From Aureibaculum sp. 2308TA14-22 (GTDB taxonomy: Bacteria; Bacteroidota; Bacteroidia; Flavobacteriales; Flavobacteriaceae): DNA of 64,000 bases. The stretch is from assembly GCF_040538665.1 (NCBI RefSeq), contig NZ_JBEWXT010000001.1, positions 2,692,501-2,756,500 of the forward strand, given 5' to 3'. A program made the translations under genes and the position numbers. The notes under the pieces were generated by a model that searched no databases, was not told where the DNA came from, and was given only the letters and a program-made list of their open reading frames with translations. The first letter of the stretch is position 1. Every line of letters begins with the position of its first letter. Of the stretch, positions 17,383 to 26,210 are shown piece after piece.

Positions 17383-20300
17383 TTTGTTGCTCTTTTAAGT
17401 TGAAATTCTTGTTTCCAGCTATATAATACCGGAACTACAAATAAGGTTATTAAGGCAATGAGCATTCCACCAAAACTTGGTATTGCCATTGGAATCATAA
17501 TATCGCTTCCTCGTCCTGTAGAGGTTAGTACTGGTAATAATGCCAAAATTGTCGTAGCAGTAGTCATTAAACAGGGTCTGATTCGTTTTTCTCCAGCTTC
17601 AACAATTGATGCTCTAATTTCTTTTCTGTTTTCTGGTGTATTTCTATGGAATGTTTGCGTTAAATAGGTTGCCATTACAACACCATCATCGGTAGCAATA
17701 CCAAATAAGGCTATGAAACCGACCCATACCGCTACACTTAAATTGATGGTATGCATTTGAAATAGGTCTCGTAAATTTTCACCAAAGAAACTGAAGTTTA
17801 AAAACCAATCCTGTCCATACAACCATATCATTATAAAACCACCAGCAAAAGCCACGGCAATTCCTGAAAATACCATCAAAGATGTGGCTACCGAACGAAA
17901 CTGGAAATACAGAATTAAAAAGATTATTGCCAATGCTAATGGTACAACTACGGATAAGGTTTTTTCTGCTCGTAATTGATTTTCATAAGTTCCTGTGAAT
18001 GTATAGTTGATTCCTTTTGGAACTATCAATTCACCAGAATCTATCTTTTCTTGGATAAGTGCTTGTGCATTTTCAACAACGCTTACTTCTGCAAAACCAG
18101 CTTGTTTATCAAACAACACATAACCCACTAAAAAAGTATCTTCACTTTTAATAACTTGCGGCCCTTGTTCGTAACGAATGGTTGCCAATTCGCTTAATGG
18201 CACGGAACTGCCTTTTTCAACAGGAATATAAATTTGCTCTAAATCGGTTGGGTTTGCTCGTAATTCTCTTGGGTATCGCACACGAACACCATATCGCTCA
18301 CGACCTTCAACCGTTTGTGTTAAGACCATACCACCAACTGCTACTTTTAATACATCTTGAACATCTTGTATAGAAATGCCATAACGTGCAATTTTCTCTC
18401 TATCTATATCAATCAACAAATACGGTTTACCAACAATACGGTCAGCAAAAACAGCTTCTTTTTTAACACCTTCTGCTTCCTTGATAATGTTTTCTAATTG
18501 CACTCCAAACGCCTCGATTTGCTTTAAGTCTTGACCTTTCACCTTAATTCCCATAGGTGCTCGCATTCCTGTTTGAAGCATTACCAATCGGGTTTCAATA
18601 GGTTGTAGCTTTGGTGCTGAAGTAACACCTGGCAATTTTGTAACTCTTACAATTTCATTCCAAATATCGTCTGGTGATTCAATTTCAGGTCGCCAATTAC
18701 GGTAGTATTCACCACCTTCGTCTGGAATGAGTTGTTCCTTGGCCTTTAGAGATTGCCACGCTTCACGTTGTTTCGCTCGTAATGACATTCCGTTTTTTAA
18801 AATGTATTCTCCATCCTCATTGACTTTGTAGCGTTGACGCTCTCCATTTTCATTCAGCATATATTCTGGTTTATACTGAATGATATTTTCATACATTGAT
18901 AGTGGTGCTGGGTCTAACGCTGATTCTGTTCTACCTGCTTTACCAACAACGGTTTCAATTTCTGGAATACTGGCTACTGCCATATCCAATTGCTGTAAAA
19001 CTCGTTTGTTTTCTTCCACACCAGAATGAGGCATTGAAGTTGGCATTAGTAGAAATGAGCCTTCATTTAAGGATGGCATAAACTCTTTGCCTGTGTTCTT
19101 CATAATGAAAAACCCTGCAATTACAATAGCTGTTGGTACAGACAAAAACAACAATTTATTATCTAAACACCACCTTAAAATACGTGTGTAGTATTTGATG
19201 AATAGCGAAAAAACTCCTAATAAACCAAAGCATATAACACTTACAAAAATGAGATTCCAGAATATGCTTTTATCTACTCCTAATGGTCGCCAATATTCGG
19301 CTAACAAGAATACTATTGCTGATGCTGAAATAAGCCCCTCTGCCTGCGGCATCTCCCCAAAGGGGAGAATTTTTCTTTGTCTTAAAATTGGTAATACACC
19401 AAATGCTATCAAAATCAATCCTAACCAATAACCGTAAACTATTGCTACTATTCCTAATGCTATTAAAACACCATTTAAAATAGTTTTAAAATTGGTTTTA
19501 ATGCTTTTCTTTCTGAATAAAAATGCTGCAAATGGTGGTATTAAAAATAAAGCGACAATAATAGATGCTGTTAACGCAAAGGTTTTTGTAAAAGCTAATG
19601 GTCTGAATAATTTTCCTTCTGCACCAATCATTGTAAATACAGGAATGAAACTAATTATTGTTGTCATTACTGCGGTTACGATGGCCCCAGAAACTTCTGC
19701 TGTGGCGTTATAAACTACCGTATTAATGGATTGTGTTCCATCATCTTCATCCAAATGCCTTATAATATTTTCTGAAAGTATGACACCAACATCTACCATG
19801 GTGCCAATGGCAATGGCAATACCCGATAAAGCCACTATATTAGCATCTACGCCAAAGAGTTTCATAGCGATAAAAACCATTAAAACCGCGACTGGTAGTA
19901 GTCCAGATATAAGTACCGATGCTCGAAGATTAAATACCATTATGATAATGACCAAAATGGTAATTAGAATTTCTAAAGTCAATGCTTCGTTAAGTGTGCC
20001 TAAAGTTTCTTGTATGAGTTCTGTTCTGTCATAAAAAGGAACAATGGTTACTTGTGATGTGCTTCCATCTGCTAACACTTTTGAAGGTAGTCCCGCACTT
20101 AATTCGTTAATTTTCTCTTTTACGTTATTGATAACCTCCATAGGATTTGCTCCATAACGTGCCACAACAACAGCACCAACAACTTCAGCTCCTTCTTTGT
20201 CTAATAAACCACGTCGTGTTGCAGGACCTAATGATACTTTACCAATATCTTTAATTCGTATTGCAGTATAATCTTCGGAAGTAACGACTGCATTTGCTAT

Positions 20301-21080
20301 GTCTTCAATAGATTTTACATAGCCTAAACCACGAACTAAATATTCTGCATTGTTAATTTCAATAGTTTGTGCACCAATGTCCTTGTTACTTTCCTTAACT
20401 GCTTTTACAATATGATTCAATCCAATATTGTATTGACGCATCAATTCAGGATTAACATCCACTTGATATTCTTGAACATAACCACCAATGGAAGCTACTT
20501 CTGATACACCACTTGCAGAGGATAGTGCATACTTAACATAGTAATCTTGAATACTGCGTAATTCCTGTAAATCCCAACCACTTGTTACATTTCCATTTTC
20601 GTCACGACCTTCAAGCGTGTACCAAAATATTTGTCCCAATCCTGTGGCATCTGGCCCCAAAGCAGGATTAACACCTTCTGGTAATAAACCACTTGGTAAT
20701 GAGTTTAGTTTTTCGAGAATACGACTTCTGCTCCAGTAAAATTCAATATCTTCTTCAAAAATGATATAGATACTTGAAAAACCGAACATTGATGAACTAC
20801 GAATGGTTTTCACTCCAGGAATACCTAACAAGGAAGTTGTTAGCGGATAAGTAATTTGGTCTTCTATATCTTGAGGCGAACGACCATCCCATTTTGTAAA
20901 TACAATTTGTTGGTTCTCACCTATATCTGGAATAGCATCTACAGCAACTGGATTACTTGGTAAAAATCCAGTATCCCAATTAAAAGGTGCATTTACAGTT
21001 CCCCAACCTACAAAAAGGACGAGTAGCAAAACTGCTACGAGTTTATTTTCTATTAAAAATTTGATGCTTTTATTGAGCAT
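17379..21080 (-). CDS. cusA: CusA-type heavy-metal RND efflux pump
   Basis: 1233 residues, longer than the roughly 1050 of E. coli CusA. The helix-4 motif AIAIGTMVDVGVILSENI matches the Cu/Ag subgroup (HME4) rather than the Zn/Co/Cd subgroup, whose usual motif is DFGxxVDGAVV. Periplasmic porter domains are recognisable (SMFGFSSIYIIFEED, YDRTELI). Extra hydrophobic segments between about 520 and 640 (LNGVLIALGIVAIVYGYW, WNLIFVSVICFGLLGVF) account for part of the extra length. A REP-like palindrome encodes about 12 residues there (ILPFGEMPQAEGL). The pump expels Cu(I)/Ag(I) using the proton gradient with the adaptor and channel encoded downstream. Gene order pump, channel, ATPase, adaptor supports one operon. 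Confidence 0.92.
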   Translation of the reverse strand: MLNKSIKFLIENKLVAVLLLVLFVGWGTVNAPFNWDTGFLPSNPVAVDAIPDIGENQQIVFTKWDGRSPQDIEDQITYPLTTSLLGIPGVKTIRSSSMFGFSSIYIIFEEDIEFYWSRSRILEKLNSLPSGLLPEGVNPALGPDATGLGQIFWYTLEGRDENGNVTSGWDLQELRSIQDYYVKYALSSASGVSEVASIGGYVQEYQVDVNPELMRQYNIGLNHIVKAVKESNKDIGAQTIEINNAEYLVRGLGYVKSIEDIANAVVTSEDYTAIRIKDIGKVSLGPATRRGLLDKEGAEVVGAVVVARYGANPMEVINNVKEKINELSAGLPSKVLADGSTSQVTIVPFYDRTELIQETLGTLNEALTLEILITILVIIIMVFNLRASVLISGLLPVAVLMVFIAMKLFGVDANIVALSGIAIAIGTMVDVGVILSENIIRHLDEDDGTQSINTVVYNATAEVSGAIVTAVMTTIISFIPVFTMIGAEGKLFRPLAFTKTFALTASIIVALFLIPPFAAFLFRKKSIKTNFKTILNGVLIALGIVAIVYGYWLGLILIAFGVLPILRQRKILPFGEMPQAEGLISASAIVFLLAEYWRPLGVDKSIFWNLIFVSVICFGLLGVFSLFIKYYTRILRWCLDNKLLFLSVPTAIVIAGFFIMKNTGKEFMPSLNEGSFLLMPTSMPHSGVEENKRVLQQLDMAVASIPEIETVVGKAGRTESALDPAPLSMYENIIQYKPEYMLNENGERQRYKVNEDGEYILKNGMSLRAKQREAWQSLKAKEQLIPDEGGEYYRNWRPEIESPDDIWNEIVRVTKLPGVTSAPKLQPIETRLVMLQTGMRAPMGIKVKGQDLKQIEAFGVQLENIIKEAEGVKKEAVFADRIVGKPYLLIDIDREKIARYGISIQDVQDVLKVAVGGMVLTQTVEGRERYGVRVRYPRELRANPTDLEQIYIPVEKGSSVPLSELATIRYEQGPQVIKSEDTFLVGYVLFDKQAGFAEVSVVENAQALIQEKIDSGELIVPKGINYTFTGTYENQLRAEKTLSVVVPLALAIIFLILYFQFRSVATSLMVFSGIAVAFAGGFIMIWLYGQDWFLNFSFFGENLRDLFQMHTINLSVAVWVGFIALFGIATDDGVVMATYLTQTFHRNTPENRKEIRASIVEAGEKRIRPCLMTTATTILALLPVLTSTGRGSDIMIPMAIPSFGGMLIALITLFVVPVLYSWKQEFQLKRATK
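19332..19374. repeat. REP-like palindrome inside the RND pump gene
   Basis: AAGCCCCTCTGCC leads into CTCCCC-AAA-GGGGAG at 19353-19367. The same hairpin type occurs in the ATPase gene. It encodes ILPFGEMPQAEGL near residue 570 of the pump, in a region between predicted extra helices, and preserves the frame. Confidence 0.7.
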
Positions 21081-21131
21081 AATATTTGATAATTAAACCA
21101 TTAGACAATGATGTTTTGACAACACCGAGTA

Positions 21132-21151
21132 CCTGTCTGCCGACAGGCAGG
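21132..21151. repeat. CCTGTC/GACAGG palindrome upstream of the pump gene
   Basis: CCTGTC-TGCC-GACAGG (21132-21147) followed by CAGG forms overlapping alternative hairpins. This GC-rich repeat stands out against the AT-rich 129-base gap between the HYC_CC_PP gene and the pump gene, and resembles interspersed repeats common in Flavobacteria. It could affect mRNA processing between the two genes. Confidence 0.6.
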
Positions 21152-21209
21152 CAACAAATTATCCTTACGACATTGCAGTCATAGGATAAAAAAGTCTATT
21201 GTTTAAAAA

Positions 21210-21623
21210 TCAAATTAAATACGTCTCGTCTAGCTTGAAGATTTGCCTGACGACGAGTGGCGGTTTGTATTCTTCGTAAGAAGATACATTATTTTCTAAA
21301 CCTTCAAAAAGGTTAATATATGTGTAAACAAATGAAGCAATGAATACCTGTTGTTCAAATGAAATCTTGTCAACTTGTAATTGTAGTTCGTCTTGACCTT
21401 CAATTGCTAATTGTTTATCATCGCAACAATTTTTCTTGGTAATAGAACATCCATCAGTAGAAGGTTTTTCCATTTCCATTCCGCAACCTTCGGCTTTATG
21501 GAAAATAGCCGTTTCCACTAAAGTATCTCCACAATAATGCATATTTACAGTAAATGACAACGTAGAAAATAACACTACGAAAGCCATTGCTAAAGACATT
21601 ATTTTATGGAATATTTGTTTCAT
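21210..21623 (-). CDS. HYC_CC_PP family exported metal-associated protein
   Basis: 137 residues from ATG 21623, with a signal peptide (about 8-28). The family signature is visible in order: MHYCGD (HYC), a Cys/Met-rich centre (CGMEMEKP, CSITKKNCCDDK, the CC) and YKPPLVV near the end (PP). The name describes these motifs. Members occur in Bacteroidota near copper and other metal genes, and the Cys, His and Met content suggests metal binding in the periplasm. A frame extension to GTG at 21632 is rejected because the promoter -7 element lies there. It is the first gene of the copper set, 129 bases before the pump gene. Confidence 0.75.
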   Translation of the reverse strand: MKQIFHKIMSLAMAFVVLFSTLSFTVNMHYCGDTLVETAIFHKAEGCGMEMEKPSTDGCSITKKNCCDDKQLAIEGQDELQLQVDKISFEQQVFIASFVYTYINLFEGLENNVSSYEEYKPPLVVRQIFKLDETYLI

Positions 21624-21631
21624 TTGTGACA

Positions 21632-21639
21632 CAAAGTTA
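21632..21639 (-). promoter_or_regulatory. -7 promoter element of the copper operon
   Basis: Minus-strand TAACTTTG matches TAnnTTTG and ends only 8 bases before the ATG at 21623, implying a nearly leaderless mRNA. No regulator gene or clear metal-operator palindrome is seen next to it. Confidence 0.5.
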
Positions 21640-21829
21640 CGAAAATCAACAGTTATTTTATTAAAAAATTTGTTAAAACTGGGAGTTATATCAATGGCTG
21701 ATACGATTTGAACATAAATGATTTGTTTGAGAATCTAACCCAGTATAGAACCAAATGAATAGTATTTATCATTATTTAAAATTAACTCCTTAAAAATGGA
21801 AAAATGTTGTACCTATATTGTACCCAAAC

Positions 21830-21857
21830 AAAAAAACCTCCCAAAATTGAGAGGTTT
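21830..21857 (-). terminator. Rho-independent terminator of tRNA-Leu
   Basis: On the minus strand AAACCTC and GAGGTTT pair (21851-21857 with 21834-21840) around a 10-base loop and run into seven T. It lies 29 bases after the tRNA 3-prime end. A near copy sits at 11137-11161. Confidence 0.7.
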
Positions 21858-21885
21858 TATGACTACAAATTTGTAGTTGAAAAAG

Positions 21886-21967
21886 TGCGGGCGGAGAGAC
21901 TCGAACTCTCACACCTCGCGGCACTAGATCCTAAGTCTAGCGTGTCTACCAATTCCACCACGCCCGC
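21886..21967 (-). tRNA. tRNA-Leu (anticodon TAG)
   Basis: 82 bases. The acceptor stem is GCGGGCG paired with CGCCCGC, followed by discriminator A. The anticodon arm CTAGA-CT-TAG-GA-TCTAG gives anticodon TAG (complement of 21931-21933). A class II variable arm follows (GCCGCGAGGTGT region), then T-arm GTTCGAGTC. No CCA is encoded. It reads CUA codons. It is intact, and its 3-prime side faces the copper island. Two partial copies lie at 11.2 kb and 8.9 kb. Confidence 0.95.
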
Positions 21968-22039
21968 ATAAATTTATGAATTGGGCTGCAAATATAATCA
22001 ATCTTTAGAAAAAGCAATACCGTTCATTTATATTTTTAT

Positions 22040-22047
22040 TACTTTTG
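22040..22047 (+). promoter_or_regulatory. -7 promoter element for the M20 peptidase
   Basis: TACTTTTG matches TAnnTTTG and overlaps an upstream TTG in the same frame (22045), so the start must be ATG 22072. Confidence 0.5.
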
Positions 22048-22071
22048 AGAGCATTAAAACTTAAACTAAAT

Positions 22072-23466
22072 ATGGACAACTTAAAAGCTTATGTGCAACA
22101 GCACAAAGAACGATTTATAAATGAACTCGTAGAAATTTTAAAGATTCCATCGATCAGTGCAGATTCGGCTTTTAGCCAAGATGTAATTGACATGTCCGAA
22201 GCTACAAAAACAGCTCTGGAAAATGCGGGTTGCAACCATGTTGAAATTTGTAAAACCCCAGGGTATCCCATTGTATATGGCGAGAAAATAATCGACAAAA
22301 GCTTACCAACCGTTTTGGTTTATGGTCATTATGATGTACAACCTCCAGACCCATTAGACCTCTGGACATCGCCACCATTTGAGCCCGTTATTAAAAAAAC
22401 TGAAATTCATCCCGATGGAGCTATTTTTGCGAGAGGAGCATGTGATGACAAAGGGCAATTTTATATGCATGTTAAGGCATTAGAATACATGACTCAGAAT
22501 GACAATTTGCCTTGTAATGTAAAGTTTATGATTGAAGGTGAAGAGGAAGTTGGTTCTGAAAGCTTAGCATGGTTTGTAAAACAAAACCAAGAGAAATTAG
22601 CAAATGACGTTATACTAATTTCTGATACGGGTATGATTAGCAATACGCAACCTTCGATTACTACCGGTTTACGTGGTTTAAGTTATGTTGAAGTTGAAGT
22701 TACAGGACCTAACAGAGATTTACACTCTGGTCTTTATGGCGGTGCGGTGGCCAACCCTATCAATATCCTTGCAAAAATGATTGCTTCGTTGCATGACGAA
22801 AACAACCACATAACCATTCCCGGATTTTATGACAAAGTGAAAGAACTATCCGCCGAAGAGCGTGCAGAAATGGCTAAAGCTCCTTTTTCCTTAGAGGATT
22901 ATAAAAAATCTATAAATATTAATGCCGTTTATGGCGAAAAAGGTTACACCACTAACGAAAGAAATTCTATTAGACCTACTTTAGATGTAAATGGTATTTG
23001 GGGCGGTTATACTGGCGAAGGTGCTAAAACCGTCATTGCTAGTAAAGCATTTGCAAAAATTTCCATGCGTTTAGTTCCTCACCAAGACTGGACAGAGATT
23101 ACTGAATTATTCAAAAAACACTTTGAAAGTATAGCACCAGAAGGCGTTCATGTTGAAGTAAAACCTCATCATGGTGGACAAGGTTATGTAACACCAATAG
23201 ATAATATTGGCTATAAAGCCGCTGCAAAAGCTTATGAGGACAGTTTTGGTGTCCCTCCTATTCCACAACGTAGCGGTGGCAGTATTCCTATTGTTGCCCT
23301 ATTTGAACAAGAACTTAAAAGCAAAACCATTTTAATGGGATTTGGATTGGATAGTGACGCAATTCACTCACCTAACGAGCATTTTGGTGTTTTTAATTAT
23401 CTAAAGGGCATTGAAACCATTCCTTTATTCTACAAATATTTTACAGCATTAAAAACTAATAATTAA
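22072..23466 (+). CDS. M20 family dipeptidase (zinc metallopeptidase)
   Basis: 464 residues. M20/ArgE/DapE/CPG2 family metal-site motifs are in order: VLVYGHYDVQPPDP (metal His and Asp), GACDDKGQ (bridging Asp), MIEGEEEVGSESL (catalytic and metal Glu), with a final HSPNEHFG near the C-terminus. A dimerisation domain interrupts the catalytic domain, as seen in carnosinase-like cytosolic dipeptidases. It should remove residues from dipeptides in the cytoplasm. It is followed nine bases later by an S9 dipeptidyl peptidase, so the pair plausibly degrades oligopeptides stepwise: dipeptides released in the periplasm, imported, then split here. Confidence 0.9.
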   Translation: MDNLKAYVQQHKERFINELVEILKIPSISADSAFSQDVIDMSEATKTALENAGCNHVEICKTPGYPIVYGEKIIDKSLPTVLVYGHYDVQPPDPLDLWTSPPFEPVIKKTEIHPDGAIFARGACDDKGQFYMHVKALEYMTQNDNLPCNVKFMIEGEEEVGSESLAWFVKQNQEKLANDVILISDTGMISNTQPSITTGLRGLSYVEVEVTGPNRDLHSGLYGGAVANPINILAKMIASLHDENNHITIPGFYDKVKELSAEERAEMAKAPFSLEDYKKSININAVYGEKGYTTNERNSIRPTLDVNGIWGGYTGEGAKTVIASKAFAKISMRLVPHQDWTEITELFKKHFESIAPEGVHVEVKPHHGGQGYVTPIDNIGYKAAAKAYEDSFGVPPIPQRSGGSIPIVALFEQELKSKTILMGFGLDSDAIHSPNEHFGVFNYLKGIETIPLFYKYFTALKTNN

Positions 23467-23475
23467 CTTACAATC

Positions 23476-25812
23476 ATGATAAAATCAACAATCAAAGTCT
23501 TATTATTTTTAGTTATCTGTTCATCTTTATTTCTTTCATGTACAACTGAGGTGGCATCAAATGATAAGGAACAATTAACCAAACAAGATTATGCCAATGC
23601 TGCAAAGCATTTAGGTGATACTATGGATAAATTTGTAACCAATACCATCGCTTCTAATAATTGGTTAGATGAAAATACATTCATTTATTCAAAAACTACT
23701 GACCAAGGTAAAAAGTTCTACATTGTTGATGCGTTAAAAAAAGAAAAGAAAATAGCTTTTGACCATGAAAAATTAGCCTCAAGCCTTTCAAAATTAATGA
23801 ATGAAGAAGTTAAAACATATAAATTACCTTTTTCAAGTTTTGAATTTAAAAACAATAACAAAGCCATTTCTTTTAAAGTAAAAAACGAGCATTACCAATG
23901 TAATTTGGAAGATTATTCTTGTCAAAAAACAGAAAATAAAAAAGCTATAAGTAAAGATGAAATTCTATCGCCTGATGGCAATTTGGCTGCTTATATTGAT
24001 AATTTTAATCTTTGGGTTAGAAATATAAATACTGGTAAACAAACCCAACTTACTTTTGATGGTGTAGAAGATTATGGTTATGCAACAGACAATGCTGGCT
24101 GGAAAAAAAGCAATAGACCTGTTTTAACTTGGTCACCAAATTCAGCTAAGTTAGCAACATTTAGACAAGACGCTAGAGATGTTGGAGAAATGTACCTTAC
24201 TTCAACAAACGTTGGGCATCCAAAATTAGAGGCATGGAAACACCCGTTACCTGGAGATGAAAAAGTTTTCAAGTTGGAGCGGGTCATTATAAATGTTGCT
24301 AATGCTCCAAAATTGATCAAACTACAAAAAGAACCCGACTATCAACGCTCAACTATTACCGATCATGTCGCTGGAAGAAATGGCGAATTTTTAGATGTTC
24401 AATGGAATAAGGATGCTACAAAATTAGCCTTTGTATCTTCTTCACGAGATCATAAAATTGCACATTTGCAGATAGCAGATGCCCAAACCGGTAAGATTTC
24501 ATCGATATTAACGGAAGAGGTTGACACCTACTTTGAATCAGGAGTTAGAAAAATTAATTGGCATGTTTTATTTGACAGTAATGAAGTCCTTTGGTTTTCT
24601 GAAAGAGACAATTGGGGACATATGTACCTTTATGACATTGAGGGAAATCTTAAAAATCAAATAACTAAAGGTGATTGGGCTGTTTTACAAGTGTTGAATA
24701 TTGACGAAAAAAATCGTGAATTAATATTTACAGCTGGTGGCAAAGAAGAAGGAAACCCTTACCATCAGTATTTATACAAAATTGGTTTTGACGGAAATAA
24801 TATGGTCAATCTGACTTCGGATAAAGGACATCACAGCATATCAGCATCAACTGATTTTGACTACTTTGTTGACACTTATTCAACAACAACAAATCCTCCA
24901 ATTTCTATACTAAAAAATAGAAATGGAGAAAAAATATTAGACTTAGAAACGGCTGATATTTTAAAACTAAAAGAAAGCGGGTGGCAACAGCCTATTGAGT
25001 TTACGACCAAAGCCCGTGACAATGAGACAGATTTATATGGTATAATGTATTTACCAAGTCATTATGATGAAAATAAATCATACCCTATATTAAATTATAT
25101 TTATCCAGGTCCGCAATCTGGAAGTGTAGGTAATTATTCGTTTAGAGCAGCAAGAAGAGATTATCAGGCAGTGGCCGAATTGGGTTTTGTGGTAGTAAGC
25201 GTTGATGCTATGGGTACACCAGCTAGATCCAAATCTTTTCATGATTTTTATTACGGAAATATGGGAGATAATGGCATACCTGATAACATAACTACCATTA
25301 AACAGTTGGCAGAAAGATATAAAGGTATGGATTTAGAACGCGTCGGTATTTGGGGTCATTCTGGTGGTGGATTTGCCTCTACTGGAGCTCTATTTAGATA
25401 TCCTGAATTTTATGATGTAGCCGTTTCGGGTGCTGGAAATCATGATAATAGAAATTATGAAGCCGATTGGGGCGAAAAATGGCACGGATTACTTGTTGAG
25501 GGCAATATTGAAGGTAAAGCCGACGGCACAACTAATTATGACAGCCAAGCAAATCAATTATTTGCAAAAAACCTTAAAGGAAAACTATTAATAACGCACG
25601 GTACAATGGACGATAATGTTCCACCATCAAATACATTATTAGTTGTTGAGGCACTTATAAAAGCCAATAAAGATTTTGATATGATTTTGTTCCCAAATAA
25701 AAGACATGGTTATGGTGATATGACGGACTATATGACCAGAAGAAGATGGGACTATTTTGTAAGGCATCTGAAACATGCTGAACCACCTAAAGAGTTTTCT
25801 TTCAGTGAATAA
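23476..25812 (+). CDS. S9B dipeptidyl peptidase (DPP IV family), lipoprotein
   Basis: 778 residues. The lipoprotein signal has LFLSC (Cys near residue 22), so the enzyme sits in the periplasm or outer membrane. An N-terminal eight-blade propeller domain (about 60-500) is followed by an alpha/beta-hydrolase domain. The triad is visible: Ser629 in GHSGGG, Asp near 712-713 in THGTMDDNVPP, His744 in KRHGYG. Family members release dipeptides from N-termini, often after Pro or Ala. Nine bases separate it from the dipeptidase gene and a strong palindromic terminator follows. A second, frameshifted S9 gene lies at 54.5-56.7 kb. Confidence 0.92.
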   Translation: MIKSTIKVLLFLVICSSLFLSCTTEVASNDKEQLTKQDYANAAKHLGDTMDKFVTNTIASNNWLDENTFIYSKTTDQGKKFYIVDALKKEKKIAFDHEKLASSLSKLMNEEVKTYKLPFSSFEFKNNNKAISFKVKNEHYQCNLEDYSCQKTENKKAISKDEILSPDGNLAAYIDNFNLWVRNINTGKQTQLTFDGVEDYGYATDNAGWKKSNRPVLTWSPNSAKLATFRQDARDVGEMYLTSTNVGHPKLEAWKHPLPGDEKVFKLERVIINVANAPKLIKLQKEPDYQRSTITDHVAGRNGEFLDVQWNKDATKLAFVSSSRDHKIAHLQIADAQTGKISSILTEEVDTYFESGVRKINWHVLFDSNEVLWFSERDNWGHMYLYDIEGNLKNQITKGDWAVLQVLNIDEKNRELIFTAGGKEEGNPYHQYLYKIGFDGNNMVNLTSDKGHHSISASTDFDYFVDTYSTTTNPPISILKNRNGEKILDLETADILKLKESGWQQPIEFTTKARDNETDLYGIMYLPSHYDENKSYPILNYIYPGPQSGSVGNYSFRAARRDYQAVAELGFVVVSVDAMGTPARSKSFHDFYYGNMGDNGIPDNITTIKQLAERYKGMDLERVGIWGHSGGGFASTGALFRYPEFYDVAVSGAGNHDNRNYEADWGEKWHGLLVEGNIEGKADGTTNYDSQANQLFAKNLKGKLLITHGTMDDNVPPSNTLLVVEALIKANKDFDMILFPNKRHGYGDMTDYMTRRRWDYFVRHLKHAEPPKEFSFSE

Positions 25813-25854
25813 AACAACAAAGCCGATAAATTAATTTATCGGCTTTGTTGTTTT
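25811..25854. terminator. Perfect 44-base palindromic terminator
   Basis: Two 22-base arms meet with no mismatches (AAAACAACAAAGCCGATAAATT minus its last two bases, then the complement), with the TAA stop of the S9 gene at the left edge. A T-rich tail on either strand makes it a probable bidirectional terminator. Confidence 0.8.
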
Positions 25855-25867
25855 ATTATAAATGATT

Positions 25868-26059
25868 TTAATGGTTCATAGAAAGTACCGCCCAAGATTC
25901 TGGACAAACTTTTTCTTTGGATACAAATTGGTTGAAATCCAAAGGCCATGTTTTGTCTTGTCTTTTTTCCTTTTTATTTGAAATCATTCTTTTATATTGA
26001 TTTGTTAAATGCATGTTGAATTTACTTTTTTTAGTTTTCATTTCTATAGTCGTTGCCAT
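25868..26059 (-). CDS. Hypothetical 63-residue basic protein
   Basis: A frame with ATG at 26059 encodes a Lys-rich protein (KTKKSKFNMHLTNQYKRM, then NKKEKRQDKTWP). There is no membrane segment, signal or recognised motif. It sits alone in a 398-base gap, convergent with the S9 gene and divergent from the DUF4407 gene. No -7 promoter element was seen upstream. The amino acid composition is plausible for a small real protein, but it may be a chance frame. Confidence 0.35.
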   Translation of the reverse strand: MATTIEMKTKKSKFNMHLTNQYKRMISNKKEKRQDKTWPLDFNQFVSKEKVCPESWAVLSMNH

Positions 26060-26210
26060 AATTTTAGGTTTTTTAGTTTATTATAGAACAACCTAATGTA
26101 ACAAACTCCTACCATCTACTACTAATGCTTTAAATTTTAACATATAATTATCAGTATGTTAAACAATAGCTACCTTTTTAAAATCGTTTAAACAATTTAA
26201 CCCCTTTATT

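Noticed and set aside
11257-21885. A complete integrative and conjugative element or prophage
   Set aside because: No integrase, relaxase, mobilisation, capsid or replication gene is present; only edge repeats remain.
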